Source: an uncultured Bacteroidales bacterium (lineage in GTDB: Bacteria; Bacteroidota; Bacteroidia; Bacteroidales; UBA932). From it: 39,387 nucleotides of DNA. How positions within the stretch are numbered: the first letter of the stretch is position 1; every line of letters starts with the position of its first letter. Location: contig ONOH01000017.1 of the NCBI GenBank assembly GCA_900319405.1, positions 1 through 39,387 of the forward strand, in the 5' to 3' direction. The notes under the pieces were generated by a model, which saw only the letters and a program-made list of their open reading frames with translations, made no database searches and was not told the origin of the DNA. Position numbers and translations under genes: made by a program. Of the stretch, positions 18,245-26,156 are shown in pieces.

Positions 18245-19146
18245 AAACCTTCTCCATCACCGCCCCGGACGGCCTCGCGATGGCGGCCGCCCTCATTGCC
18301 CCCGAAGAGCCACGGGCCATCCTGGTACTGGTCCACGGAATGGCCGAGCACAAAGAGCGTTATTATCCCTTTATGACTTACCTGGCCGAAAAAGGCTTCG
18401 CCTGCCTCATCACGGACCTTAGGGGACACGGCGCCACCGCCGCCTCTCCGGAAGAGTTGGGTCATTTCGGGAAAAGGGGCCGGCAACAGCTGGTCGGAGA
18501 CTGCCTGAGTGTAATCCATTATGCAAAAGGCCTTTATCCCGGGCTGAAGCTTTTCCTGATGGGCCACAGCATGGGTTCCCTCATCGTCCGCTGCGTTACC
18601 AAGTACCACGACAGCGAGCTGGACGGACTGGTGGTGTGCGGCTCCCCTTCCCGCAACGGCGCCGCCGGAACGGGACTTCTCCTTGCCCGTCTGATCGGCC
18701 TTTTCAAAGGCGGCCGCTACCGTTCCGCCTTCCTGGAAAAACTTACGACGGGGGCCTACGACAAAAAATTCGCCCAGGAAGGCCGCAACGCCTGGCTCTC
18801 CACCAACAAGGCCAATGTCCAGGCCTACAACAACGATCCCCTCTGCGGCTTCCCCTTCACCGTACGCGGTTACCAGGGACTACTGGGCCTGATGGAAGAA
18901 ACCTACGACGTGGACGACTGGAAAGTCTCGCGTCCCACACTCCCCATCCATTTCATTGCCGGGACCGATGATCCCTGCATCGTCGATATCGGCAAATTCT
19001 CCCAGGCCGTCAGCTTTATCCGCGGAAGGGGTTACGCCACCGTCACCAGCAAGGTGTACCCGGGACTCCGCCACGAGATTCTGAACGAACTGGGCAAAGA
19101 AAACGTATGGACAGACATCGATGCCCTTCTGACTTCCTGGTTATGA
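18241..19146 (+). CDS. Alpha/beta hydrolase, lysophospholipase / monoglyceride lipase-like
   Basis: 301 aa, cytoplasmic. Hydrolase_4 layout: LVHGMAEHKERY (oxyanion loop, HG), DLRGHGATA, nucleophile elbow GHSMGS with Ser near residue 109, acidic residue in FIAGTDDPC and His in LRHEILNE. This set matches monoacylglycerol lipases/lysophospholipases. Probable role in lipid or ester turnover. Start ATG at 18241 overlaps the RluA stop and the stop overlaps the TcdA start, so three genes are translationally coupled, though a shared pathway is not obvious. Confidence 0.9.
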   Translation: MKTFSITAPDGLAMAAALIAPEEPRAILVLVHGMAEHKERYYPFMTYLAEKGFACLITDLRGHGATAASPEELGHFGKRGRQQLVGDCLSVIHYAKGLYPGLKLFLMGHSMGSLIVRCVTKYHDSELDGLVVCGSPSRNGAAGTGLLLARLIGLFKGGRYRSAFLEKLTTGAYDKKFAQEGRNAWLSTNKANVQAYNNDPLCGFPFTVRGYQGLLGLMEETYDVDDWKVSRPTLPIHFIAGTDDPCIVDIGKFSQAVSFIRGRGYATVTSKVYPGLRHEILNELGKENVWTDIDALLTSWL

Positions 19147-19859
19147 ATGCCCTCGCCCGCACCGAACGTCTCGTAGGGGCCGATGGACTGAAGGGCCTGC
19201 AAAATGCCCGCGTCATCCTTTTTGGCGTAGGCGGAGTGGGCAGCTGGTGTGCCGAAGCCCTGATACGGAGCGGTCTTGGGCATCTCACCCTCGTGGACCC
19301 AGACTGCGTGGACATCACCAACATCAACCGCCAGCTCCCCGCCACGCTGGAAACGCTGGGCCGGCCCAAAGTGGAGGTGCTCAAAGAGCGCTTTGCCGCC
19401 ATCAACCCCGCCTGCGAAGTCACCGCCCTGCAGGATCGCTACTGCCAGGGGGCAGATTTTGGACTGAACGGCTACGATGTCATCCTGGACGCCATAGATT
19501 CCCTGACGGACAAAGCCAACCTCATCCTGGAAGCCACCGCCACAGGGGCCGAATTCTTCTCGGCAATGGGCGCTGCCTGCAAGACAGACCCCACCCAGAT
19601 TCGGATAGCAGAGTTTTTTGATGTGCGCGGATGCCCTCTGGGCGCCGCACTCAGGAAAAAACTGAGGAAAAACAAAACGCTGCCCTCCAAACCCTTCCTC
19701 TGCGTTTACGACAGCGAGGTTCTCCCCAATCTGGGACCGGAACTGGACCCGGGACCAGGAAAAGCCATTGCCAACGGGACGCTGGCCCACATTACGGGGA
19801 TTTTCGGGTTTACGCTGGCCGGACTGGCTATCCGCCACATTCTGGACAAACGCCCCTGA
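19143..19859 (+). CDS. tcdA: tRNA threonylcarbamoyladenosine dehydratase
   Basis: 238 aa from the ATG at 19143, which overlaps the hydrolase stop (ATGA). ThiF/MoeB/HesA E1-like fold: RTERLVGADGLKGLQ, nucleotide loop VILFGVGGVGSW, then NINRQLPATLETLGRPKV and AIDSLTDKANLI, with the TcdA-type C-terminal VYDSE and PGPGKAIANGTLAHITGIFG. TcdA cyclises N6-threonylcarbamoyladenosine at tRNA position 37 to ct6A using ATP. Length is typical. The RNA-modification role matches the RluA gene two positions upstream. Its last 32 bases overlap the convergent Fur gene. Confidence 0.92.
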   Translation: MNALARTERLVGADGLKGLQNARVILFGVGGVGSWCAEALIRSGLGHLTLVDPDCVDITNINRQLPATLETLGRPKVEVLKERFAAINPACEVTALQDRYCQGADFGLNGYDVILDAIDSLTDKANLILEATATGAEFFSAMGAACKTDPTQIRIAEFFDVRGCPLGAALRKKLRKNKTLPSKPFLCVYDSEVLPNLGPELDPGPGKAIANGTLAHITGIFGFTLAGLAIRHILDKRP

Positions 19860-20229
19860 GCAGGTAAGAGGCTTCCTGAACCAGGAATCCCTCCGGGGCC
19901 TTCACCGCCGGAATGGACAGGTTTTCCAGACAGAAGGTCTTGTGACAACGCACACAGTAGAAATGGACGTGCAGGTCGCTGTCCTGGTCTGTATCTTCGC
20001 TGTGACAGAGTTCGTAACGGACGGGGTCTCCTTCCAGCACGTGTACCAGACGAGCCTTCTTGAACACGCCCAATGCACGGAAAACATTGCTCTTGTCAAC
20101 AGAGTCTATCCGCTCTTCGATTTCCATCAGTGAAAGCGGCCTTCCGGCCTGCTCCAGGGCACGCGCCACCAGCAGCCGGTTGGGCGTCACCCGCACTCCA
20201 TGGTGCACGAGCAGATGCTCCAGGCTCAT
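19828..20229 (-). CDS. Fur-family metal-dependent regulator
   Basis: 133 aa. N-terminal winged helix (GVRVTPNRLLVARALEQAG, then MEIEERIDSVDKSNVFRALGVF) and dimerisation/metal domain with DLHVHFYCVRCHKTFCL, the Fur hallmark, plus a C-terminal CPECGG. The two CxxC sets make a structural zinc site and the His cluster a sensing site. Which metal or peroxide it senses (Fur, Zur or PerR type) is not decidable. Its ATG overlaps the stop of the fucose-isomerase-like gene, so it is made from that transcript. The 3' end overlaps tcdA on the other strand by 32 bases. Confidence 0.9.
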   Translation of the reverse strand: MSLEHLLVHHGVRVTPNRLLVARALEQAGRPLSLMEIEERIDSVDKSNVFRALGVFKKARLVHVLEGDPVRYELCHSEDTDQDSDLHVHFYCVRCHKTFCLENLSIPAVKAPEGFLVQEASYLLRGVCPECGG

Positions 20230-21413
20230 AACAGCTCCTCCAGAAGTGCCTTGTGGTGGCCCGGCAGAACAATGTGATGATTGCCGATGGGGTCCGTAAG
20301 GAAATAGCGTGCATCCTCTTGCGAGAGCTGAAGCTTCACCTGTGTACGGCAGAGATTGTCCTCGTACTGGTTGTACAGGAGTTTTCCTTCGGCCACGAAA
20401 TGCCTCTCCAGATTACCGGAAACTTTGAACACCGTAACCGGTCCCTGCAGCAGTTCTCCGTGGATGCCCACACCGATACCGGACTCAAAATGGGTGTCGT
20501 AATTCCATTTGGTGACCAGGTTGAAAGGAACCGTGCAGTGGGCGAAAAGAACCTGGCCCGTCTCCACATCCACCCTGGCCGGATTGGCCTGGAAGCCCGT
20601 TTTCCCGGTCAGTGCATGGGCAATCATCATCGACAGCAAAGCCGGCACATCGCCCTCGCAGGATGCAGGGATGCCATCGGCATTGAACGAAGCCAGGGCC
20701 AGGCAGCCGGTATTTCCAACCGTTGTCAGAAGATCGAAACAGCGGAGAGTGAAGGCACTGAGCTTGTGACGACGGACCAGAACCTGAAGGGCGTGGTAAA
20801 TCTGCGTGGCGCCCGGGAAAGCCTCGCGAACCGCGGGAGCCATCTCCTCTTCCGGCGCCTTGTCCATGGGAGCACCGGCGATCTCCTGCAAGAGTTCTTC
20901 CATCGGAATCTCTACGAGCCTGGCGCCCAGGTGGTCCCTCACTTTCACCGGATCGGCATGGCTGGCAATGAGCCAGTCGGAAGGGGCTCCCACGACGCCA
21001 ATCCGGCAGCCGGAGAGTTTCTTCCGGGCATCGGCCACCTTTTCCAGCAGGCTTATACGCTCCCGTAAATAGGCGGTGGAGCCATGCAGGACCTCTCCCT
21101 GCAAGCCCTGCTGTTTAAGATAGGACAGAATCTCCAGCGAAGCCGCCAGCGAATTGCTCTTCCCGGAAGTGAGCAGAAAGTATCTTTCCGTCCCCCGGGC
21201 CAACATCTCCGGAAGGAGGCTTTTGAAGATGCCTTCGGCCCCGCCGGTACGCACATAAATAAGGTCCAATGAATGACTTCCGAAATCCTGGAAGTTGGCT
21301 CCCTTGAAAGTAAAACCGCCCTCCGGGAAGATGTCGTGGAGGAACTCGTCGCTGATTCTGGCCACCGACTGCTCGTTGTGCAAGCCGGAAGTGATGGTAT
21401 AAATTGCTATCAT
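20226..21413 (-). CDS. L-fucose/arabinose isomerase-like protein
   Basis: 395 aa. The C-terminal two thirds resemble the L-fucose isomerase C-terminal domain seen in a Bacteroidales-wide family of unknown role: CFDLLTTVGNTGCLALASFN, then ASCEGDVPALLSMMIAHALTG (Glu and Asp as likely metal ligands) and LFAHCTVPFNL (metal His). The N-terminal third is a Rossmann-like lobe (LLTSGKSNSLAASLEILSYL). It may isomerise a sugar or bind one; the substrate is unknown. The start ATG at 21413 sits inside the region used by the opposite-strand SRP RNA promoter (-33 at 21404). The stop overlaps the Fur start, an unusual sugar-metal coupling. Confidence 0.78.
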   Translation of the reverse strand: MIAIYTITSGLHNEQSVARISDEFLHDIFPEGGFTFKGANFQDFGSHSLDLIYVRTGGAEGIFKSLLPEMLARGTERYFLLTSGKSNSLAASLEILSYLKQQGLQGEVLHGSTAYLRERISLLEKVADARKKLSGCRIGVVGAPSDWLIASHADPVKVRDHLGARLVEIPMEELLQEIAGAPMDKAPEEEMAPAVREAFPGATQIYHALQVLVRRHKLSAFTLRCFDLLTTVGNTGCLALASFNADGIPASCEGDVPALLSMMIAHALTGKTGFQANPARVDVETGQVLFAHCTVPFNLVTKWNYDTHFESGIGVGIHGELLQGPVTVFKVSGNLERHFVAEGKLLYNQYEDNLCRTQVKLQLSQEDARYFLTDPIGNHHIVLPGHHKALLEELL

Positions 21414-21434
21414 AAAAAAAAATTACTACCTTTG
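21404..21434 (+). promoter_or_regulatory. Promoter of the SRP RNA gene
   Basis: TTG at 21404-21406, 20-bp spacer, TACCTTTG at 21427-21434, an exact -7 match. It overlaps the first codons of the divergent fucose-isomerase-like gene. Confidence 0.75.
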
Positions 21435-21439
21435 CACCC

Positions 21440-21536
21440 GGGAAAGTCTTACACGACCAGCTCCCTCTGAATTCCCCCAGGACAGGAATGTAGCAAGGGT
21501 AGGAGGTCGTAGCGGTGCGATGTAAGGGGCTTTCCC
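21440..21536 (+). ncRNA. ffs: Signal recognition particle RNA (4.5S type)
   Basis: About 97 nt. The 5' GGGAAAGTC pairs with the 3' GGCTTTCCC, ACGACC with GGTCGT, and the apical part has the conserved SRP domain IV features: asymmetric loop sequence CAGGAATGTAGCAAGG and the CCCAGGACAGG side. It is the RNA scaffold on which Ffh binds for co-translational membrane targeting. The promoter is six bases upstream and the final T-run directly adjoins the stop of the convergent cytidine deaminase gene (21542), so transcripts from both sides meet here. Confidence 0.9.
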
Positions 21537-21541
21537 TTTTT
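21530..21541 (+). terminator. T-run ending the SRP RNA
   Basis: The 3' arm GGCTTTCCC is followed by seven or more T residues up to the cdd stop codon; the closing stem of the SRP RNA acts as the hairpin. Confidence 0.6.
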
Positions 21542-22024
21542 TTATTCCATCTTCAGACTGTCGAAAATGAAGGGCAGGATATCCTCCACTTTCTGAAATT
21601 TGCGGATGCGCTTGCTTCCCACCAAAATGATTTTGAGCGGACGGCCGAAGCGCTTCTGGGTTTCCGCCATGACCTGGCGACAGGCCCCGCAAGGGGATGC
21701 GGGGCTCTCGCACAGCACTCCGTGGTCACTTCCGGCGATGGCCAGCGTATCGGGCGCAATGTCGGGATACTGGGCGCCGGCCGCGAAAAGGACGGTCCGC
21801 TCCGCACAAAGGCCGGAGGGATAGGCCACATTTTCCTGGTTGGCGCCCGTGACAACGGTTCCGTCGGCCAAGAGCAAAGCGGCACCTACCTGAAACTGGG
21901 AATAAGGAGAATAGGAGCCCTTCTGGGCCTCCAGGGCCCGGGCGACCAGCATCCTGTCCTCTGCGCTCATCTGCTCTGCAGAGGAGAATTCCTCATAATC
22001 TATGGTGAGTTTTTTCTTTGTCAT
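21542..22024 (-). CDS. cdd: Cytidine deaminase
   Basis: 160 aa. Substrate loop YSPYSQFQVGAALLL, zinc motif SGLCAERTVLFAAG (Cys ligand, catalytic Glu) and SPCGACRQVMAE (two Cys ligands), as in homotetrameric Cdd. It deaminates cytidine and deoxycytidine to uridine in pyrimidine salvage; the N-terminal 30 residues are a little longer than in the shortest homologues. It begins 24 bases after the ornithine carbamoyltransferase stop, so it is the probable last gene of that transcript. The link is reasonable, since carbamoyl phosphate feeds pyrimidines, but may be chance. Confidence 0.92.
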   Translation of the reverse strand: MTKKKLTIDYEEFSSAEQMSAEDRMLVARALEAQKGSYSPYSQFQVGAALLLADGTVVTGANQENVAYPSGLCAERTVLFAAGAQYPDIAPDTLAIAGSDHGVLCESPASPCGACRQVMAETQKRFGRPLKIILVGSKRIRKFQKVEDILPFIFDSLKME

Positions 22025-22048
22025 AGCCGAAAGATAAACATTACTTTT

Positions 22049-23050
22049 TTAATCTCCAAGTGTGGCTACCATCACGGCCTTAATGGTGTGCATACGGTTC
22101 TCGGCCTCGTCAAAAACGATGCTCTGAGGGCCTTCGAACACATCCTCGGTGACTTCGATACCATCCAGGCCGAACTTCTGGAACACTTCCTCGCCGGCCT
22201 TGGTGTCGCGGTTGTGGTACGACGGCAGGCAATGCATAAACTTGCAATCGGGGTTGCCGGTGCGTTCCATCAGCTTGGCATTCACCTGGTAAGGCATCAG
22301 CAGGCCGATGCGCTCCTTCCACACCTCGTCGGGCTCTCCCATCGAGACCCAGATGTCGGTATAGATAAAGTCGCAGCCCTTCACGCCCTTGTCCACATCG
22401 TCGGTGATGGTGATGCGGGCGCCGGTCTCGCCGGCCACCTCGCGGCAGGCGGCCTGCAGTTCGGCACTGGGGTGCAGGGCCTTGGGAGCCACGATGCGGA
22501 CATCCATTCCCATCTTGGCACCGCCTACCAGCAGGGAGTTGCCCATATTGAAGCGGGCGTCTCCCAGATAGGCGAAGCTGATCTGGTTAAGAGGCTTGTC
22601 CGAGTGCTCCATCATCGTGAGGAGGTCGGCCAGGATCTGGGTGGGATGGAACTCATTGGTGAGACCGTTCCATACGGGGACACCGGCATACTGGGCCAGT
22701 TCTTCCACCGTCCTCTGGGCGAAGCCGCGGTACTCGATACCGTCGTACATCCTTCCCAGCACGCGGGCGGTGTCTTTCATCGTCTCCTTGATGCCGATCT
22801 GGGAGCCGGAAGGGCCCAGGTAGGTCACGTGGGCACCCTGGTCATAGGCGGCCACTTCGAAGGCGCAGCGGGTGCGGGTGGAGGTTTTCTCGAAAATGAG
22901 GGCAATGTTCTTGCCTTTCATACGAGGGACTTCGGTACCGGCATATTTGGCGCGCTTGAGGTCGCGGGCCAGGTCCAGCAGGTATTGGATCTCTTTGGGG
23001 GAGAAATCGAGCAGTTTGAGGAAACTGCGGTTTCTGAGGTTGTAAGCCAT
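22049..23050 (-). CDS. Ornithine carbamoyltransferase (probably catabolic)
   Basis: 333 aa from the ATG at 23050, which gives the conserved [18 protein letters not shown] start. Carbamoyl-phosphate loop [14 protein letters not shown], then [30 protein letters not shown], and the ornithine-site FMHCLPSYH (the family usual is HCLPAFH). It interconverts ornithine + carbamoyl phosphate and citrulline + phosphate. Length and neighbours (carbamate kinase four bases upstream, a deiminase and ornithine aminotransferase before that) favour catabolic use (arcB) over arginine synthesis, but direction cannot be proven from sequence. Confidence 0.93.
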   Translation of the reverse strand: MAYNLRNRSFLKLLDFSPKEIQYLLDLARDLKRAKYAGTEVPRMKGKNIALIFEKTSTRTRCAFEVAAYDQGAHVTYLGPSGSQIGIKETMKDTARVLGRMYDGIEYRGFAQRTVEELAQYAGVPVWNGLTNEFHPTQILADLLTMMEHSDKPLNQISFAYLGDARFNMGNSLLVGGAKMGMDVRIVAPKALHPSAELQAACREVAGETGARITITDDVDKGVKGCDFIYTDIWVSMGEPDEVWKERIGLLMPYQVNAKLMERTGNPDCKFMHCLPSYHNRDTKAGEEVFQKFGLDGIEVTEDVFEGPQSIVFDEAENRMHTIKAVMVATLGD

Positions 23051-23054
23051 AGTG

Positions 23055-23972
23055 TTATTTAACGATTCTTGTTCCACAGGAGGGGTTACCCAGTTCTCCT
23101 GCTTCTGTAATGATACACGATTTTCCGCCGTTTTCCACGAAGAGGATGCCGGCGCGCACTTTGGGAGCCATAGAGCCCTCGGCAAACTGGCCTTCCGCCA
23201 GGTACTGCCGGGCCTCGGCCACGGTGAGGGTGTCCAGGGCCTTCTCCCCTTCCTTGCGGAAGTTGATATAAACCTTGGGCACATCGGTAAGGATATAAAA
23301 CTCTTCGGCACCGATCTGGTTGGCGCACAGGGCCGATGCCAGATCCTTGTCGATCACGGCCTCCACGCCCTGAAGTCCCTGAGGGGTGCGCACGACGGGG
23401 ATGCCGCCGCCGCCCACCGTCACCACCACGTAGCCTTCCCGGGCCAGGCGACCCACCAGTTCCACGTTCCGGATGCCGATGGGAACGGGAGAAGCCACCA
23501 CCTTGCGCCAGCCGCGGCCTTTGGGGTCTTCCCTGTAGTTACCTTCAGCCGGTTTCTCAGGATAGAACGGCCCCACGGGTTTGGTGGGATTCCGGAAACC
23601 GGGGTCTTCCGGGGAAACCTCCACGCGGGTGACCAGGCTCACCACCTTGGTGTCCAGCTTGTTTTTTCTGAGGACGCGGTCCATTCCAGTTTCAATCAGG
23701 TAGGCAATGGAACCCTGGGTTTCGGCACCGCAGAAATCCATCGGCTGGGGAGGCAGGCCATAAGCCTGTTCTCCCGCCTGATGTCTCAGGAGGCCGTTCC
23801 CCACCTGCGGGCCGTTACCGTGGCCGACCACAATCCGGTATCCCTTCTTCAAAAGCGGAACCAGGTTGGCACAGGTTCGCTCCACATTCTCTATCTGCTC
23901 CTGGAAAGTGCCTTTCTGGCCGGCACGCAACAACGCATTGCCGCCGAAGGCAATCATAGCCAGTTTGCTCAT
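23055..23972 (-). CDS. arcC: Carbamate kinase
   Basis: 305 aa. [16 protein letters not shown] start, [15 protein letters not shown], then [25 protein letters not shown] and [12 protein letters not shown] with the catalytic lysine, ending [13 protein letters not shown]. It makes ATP from carbamoyl phosphate and ADP with release of ammonia and CO2, the energy-yielding step of the arginine deiminase pathway. Its ATG overlaps the ornithine aminotransferase stop (ATGA at 23969-23972) and it ends four bases before the carbamoyltransferase start, so the genes are coupled. Confidence 0.95.
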   Translation of the reverse strand: MSKLAMIAFGGNALLRAGQKGTFQEQIENVERTCANLVPLLKKGYRIVVGHGNGPQVGNGLLRHQAGEQAYGLPPQPMDFCGAETQGSIAYLIETGMDRVLRKNKLDTKVVSLVTRVEVSPEDPGFRNPTKPVGPFYPEKPAEGNYREDPKGRGWRKVVASPVPIGIRNVELVGRLAREGYVVVTVGGGGIPVVRTPQGLQGVEAVIDKDLASALCANQIGAEEFYILTDVPKVYINFRKEGEKALDTLTVAEARQYLAEGQFAEGSMAPKVRAGILFVENGGKSCIITEAGELGNPSCGTRIVK

Positions 23973-25183
23973 AGACTTGCGAACACTTCACGAATGATTC
24001 CGCAAGCTTCCAGAAGCTGCTCTTCGGTGATGACGAGCGGGGGGGCGAAGCGGATGATGTGACGGTGCGTGGGCTTGGCCAGGAGTCCTTTTTCGGCCAG
24101 TTTCAGGCAGATGTCCCAGGCCTCGAAGTTGTCTCCGGGCTCCGTGACAATCGCGTTCAAAAGGCCCTTTCCGCGGACATACTTGAAGTACGGGCTCTTG
24201 ATTTTATTCATTTCCTCGCGGAAAATGACGCCCAGGCGTTCCGCATTTTCGGTGAGTTTCTCGTCGCGGATTACTTCCAGCGCAGCCACAGCCACTTTGG
24301 CCGCCAGCGGGAAACCGCCGAAGGTGGAACCGTGTTCACCGGGGCCGATGGTGAGCATCACCGGGTCGTCGGCCAGGACAGCGGAAACGGGCAGTACGCC
24401 GCCGCTGAGGGCCTTTCCGATGGTAATCATATCGGGGCGTACACCCTCGTGGTCACAGGCAAACATCTTGCCGGTGCGGCCGATACCGGTCTGCACCTCA
24501 TCGGCAATGAAGAGGACATTGTGCGCGTGGCACAGGTCGAAGCATTTCTTGATGTAGCCGTTGGTGGGGACATAGACGCCGGCTTCTCCCTGGATGGGTT
24601 CCACCATCATGGCGCAAACCTTGTCGCCCTTTTCTTTCAGGACTTTCTCCAGGGCCTCGGTATCGTTATAGGGAATCTGGATGAATCCGGGGGTGAAGGG
24701 GCCGAACTGACCGTAGCTGTCCGGGTCGGTGGACATCGTGACAATGGTGATGGTACGGCCGTGGAAGTTGCCTTCGCACACAATGATGAGGGCCTCATTC
24801 TCGGGAATGCCCTTCACCTTATAGCCCCAGCGGCGGGCCAGCTTGAGTGCCGTTTCAACGGCCTCTGCGCCCGAGTTCATCGGGAGGAGCTTGTCGTAGC
24901 CGAAGAATTCGGTGGCAAACTTCTCATAAGGGCCCAGACAGTCGTTGTAGAACGCACGCGAGGTCAGGCAAAGCTTTTGGGCCTGGTCACAAAGGGCCTT
25001 CACAATCCTGGGGTGGCAATGGCCCTGGTTCACGGCCGAATAAGCACTCAGGAAGTCAAAATACTTTTTGCCTTCCACGTCCCAGACATAGACGCCTTCT
25101 CCTCTTTCCAGAACAACGGGAAGCGGATGATAATTGTGAGCGCCGTAGCGTTCTTCCAATGCAATGAAATCTGCAGGTTTCAT
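23969..25183 (-). CDS. rocD: Ornithine aminotransferase
   Basis: 404 aa class III PLP aminotransferase. [17 protein letters not shown] near the start, [19 protein letters not shown] phosphate-binding block, [25 protein letters not shown] (PLP Asp), and the Schiff-base Lys in TIGKALSGG. It converts ornithine and 2-oxoglutarate to glutamate semialdehyde and glutamate, opening a path to glutamate or proline. Placed between the deiminase and carbamate kinase, it gives the ornithine made by the pathway an exit, which standard arc operons lack. Confidence 0.94.
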   Translation of the reverse strand: MKPADFIALEERYGAHNYHPLPVVLERGEGVYVWDVEGKKYFDFLSAYSAVNQGHCHPRIVKALCDQAQKLCLTSRAFYNDCLGPYEKFATEFFGYDKLLPMNSGAEAVETALKLARRWGYKVKGIPENEALIIVCEGNFHGRTITIVTMSTDPDSYGQFGPFTPGFIQIPYNDTEALEKVLKEKGDKVCAMMVEPIQGEAGVYVPTNGYIKKCFDLCHAHNVLFIADEVQTGIGRTGKMFACDHEGVRPDMITIGKALSGGVLPVSAVLADDPVMLTIGPGEHGSTFGGFPLAAKVAVAALEVIRDEKLTENAERLGVIFREEMNKIKSPYFKYVRGKGLLNAIVTEPGDNFEAWDICLKLAEKGLLAKPTHRHIIRFAPPLVITEEQLLEACGIIREVFASL

Positions 25184-25232
25184 AAAAATGGTTAGTTGTT
25201 AGTGTATTAAATAGGTGTGTGTGGTGTGTGTG
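25184..25232. other. GT-rich spacer in the arginine cluster
   Basis: The short gap holds about 25 bases of alternating T/G on the plus strand (25212-25235). It is the only gap over ten bases between the CapD, deiminase, aminotransferase, kinase and carbamoyltransferase genes. No promoter box is seen. Confidence 0.5.
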
Positions 25233-26147
25233 TTAGTCTCTTCTTAGCGGGAGGGTGGAGCAGCGAAGCAGGCCGCCCATCTTGGAGATCTCCCGGTAGG
25301 GAACGGTTTCCACCGTCATCCCCCATTTTTCGCGCAAATGCTTGATAAGCCGATAGAAATGTTCCTCCACGACCACGACGTCCTCCGAGATGGAGAAGAC
25401 GTTGGGGTTCATCGCATACATTTCCTCGGCAGTGATTTCCAGAACGTTCTCCGGGCCGAAAATCTCTATCAGATGGTCGGCATCCCGGGGATTCATAAAG
25501 CCTCGCTTGTAGATGATGGCCTTGTCCCTTCCCACGGGCATAAAGGTGCAGTCCAGATGCAGGATGCCTTCGTACGGATCCGTATCGCTCTTGAGAAGGT
25601 TGAGCGGCACGATATTACGGTCCGGGAAAATCATCTTCAAGTAATCGATGGCCAGCCGGTTGGTCCGGGCGGTTTTCACCTGGCTGTAATCCGGGAAGTT
25701 GTACTGTCCCACAAAGATATAATCCTTGTACAGGACCACGTCTCCTCCCTCCACGTGAACGGACTCCGGGAGGTTGTAGATTTGCTTGTAATGGATTTGG
25801 CGATAGATGTCCTCGTAAGCGTCAATCTCTTCCTGGCGGTCCGGAATCACGTTGGCCACGATGATTTTGTCGTCAATCACAAAGCCCACATCCCGGGAAA
25901 AAACCTGGTTGCAGTTTTTCACCGGATTGGGACGATAGACATCCACGTCATACTTTTTGAGAATCTTTTCGAAAGCACCCATCTCCACGATCATATCCTC
26001 CTCCCTGGGGTACACCCCGTGCAGAACCGATTCGTAAGATTTGCTGTCGAACGTCTCTTCCAATGTGGGTGTAGGTCCCGGCGATGTGGGAAGGCCCAAT
26101 ACCACGGCTCTCAGCCTCGAAGTCTCCGACGTAACATGAAGTTCCAT
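25233..26147 (-). CDS. Guanidino-group-modifying deiminase, arginine deiminase-like
   Basis: 304 aa, shorter than canonical ArcA (about 410). Pentein-fold motifs: FSRDVGFVID (Arg85-Asp86), EGGDVVLYKDY (133-143), His197 and Asp199 in LHLDCTF, and nucleophile Cys296 in GGLLRCSTLP near the C-terminus. The same motif set occurs in DDAH and amidinotransferases, so the exact reaction is open. The immediate neighbours (ornithine aminotransferase, carbamate kinase, carbamoyltransferase) make arginine -> citrulline + ammonia the best reading. It begins nine bases after the CapD-like gene stop, so it shares that transcript. Confidence 0.85.
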   Translation of the reverse strand: MELHVTSETSRLRAVVLGLPTSPGPTPTLEETFDSKSYESVLHGVYPREEDMIVEMGAFEKILKKYDVDVYRPNPVKNCNQVFSRDVGFVIDDKIIVANVIPDRQEEIDAYEDIYRQIHYKQIYNLPESVHVEGGDVVLYKDYIFVGQYNFPDYSQVKTARTNRLAIDYLKMIFPDRNIVPLNLLKSDTDPYEGILHLDCTFMPVGRDKAIIYKRGFMNPRDADHLIEIFGPENVLEITAEEMYAMNPNVFSISEDVVVVEEHFYRLIKHLREKWGMTVETVPYREISKMGGLLRCSTLPLRRD

Positions 26148-26156
26148 ATAATAAAA

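Noticed and set aside
23051-23311. Extended N-terminus of the ornithine carbamoyltransferase
   Set aside because: Overlaps carbamate kinase in another frame; the family starts at the ATG at 23050.
25184-25235. GT tract as a phase-variable repeat
   Set aside because: It lies in an intergenic gap inside an operon and is imperfect; no start codon or promoter is shifted by it.
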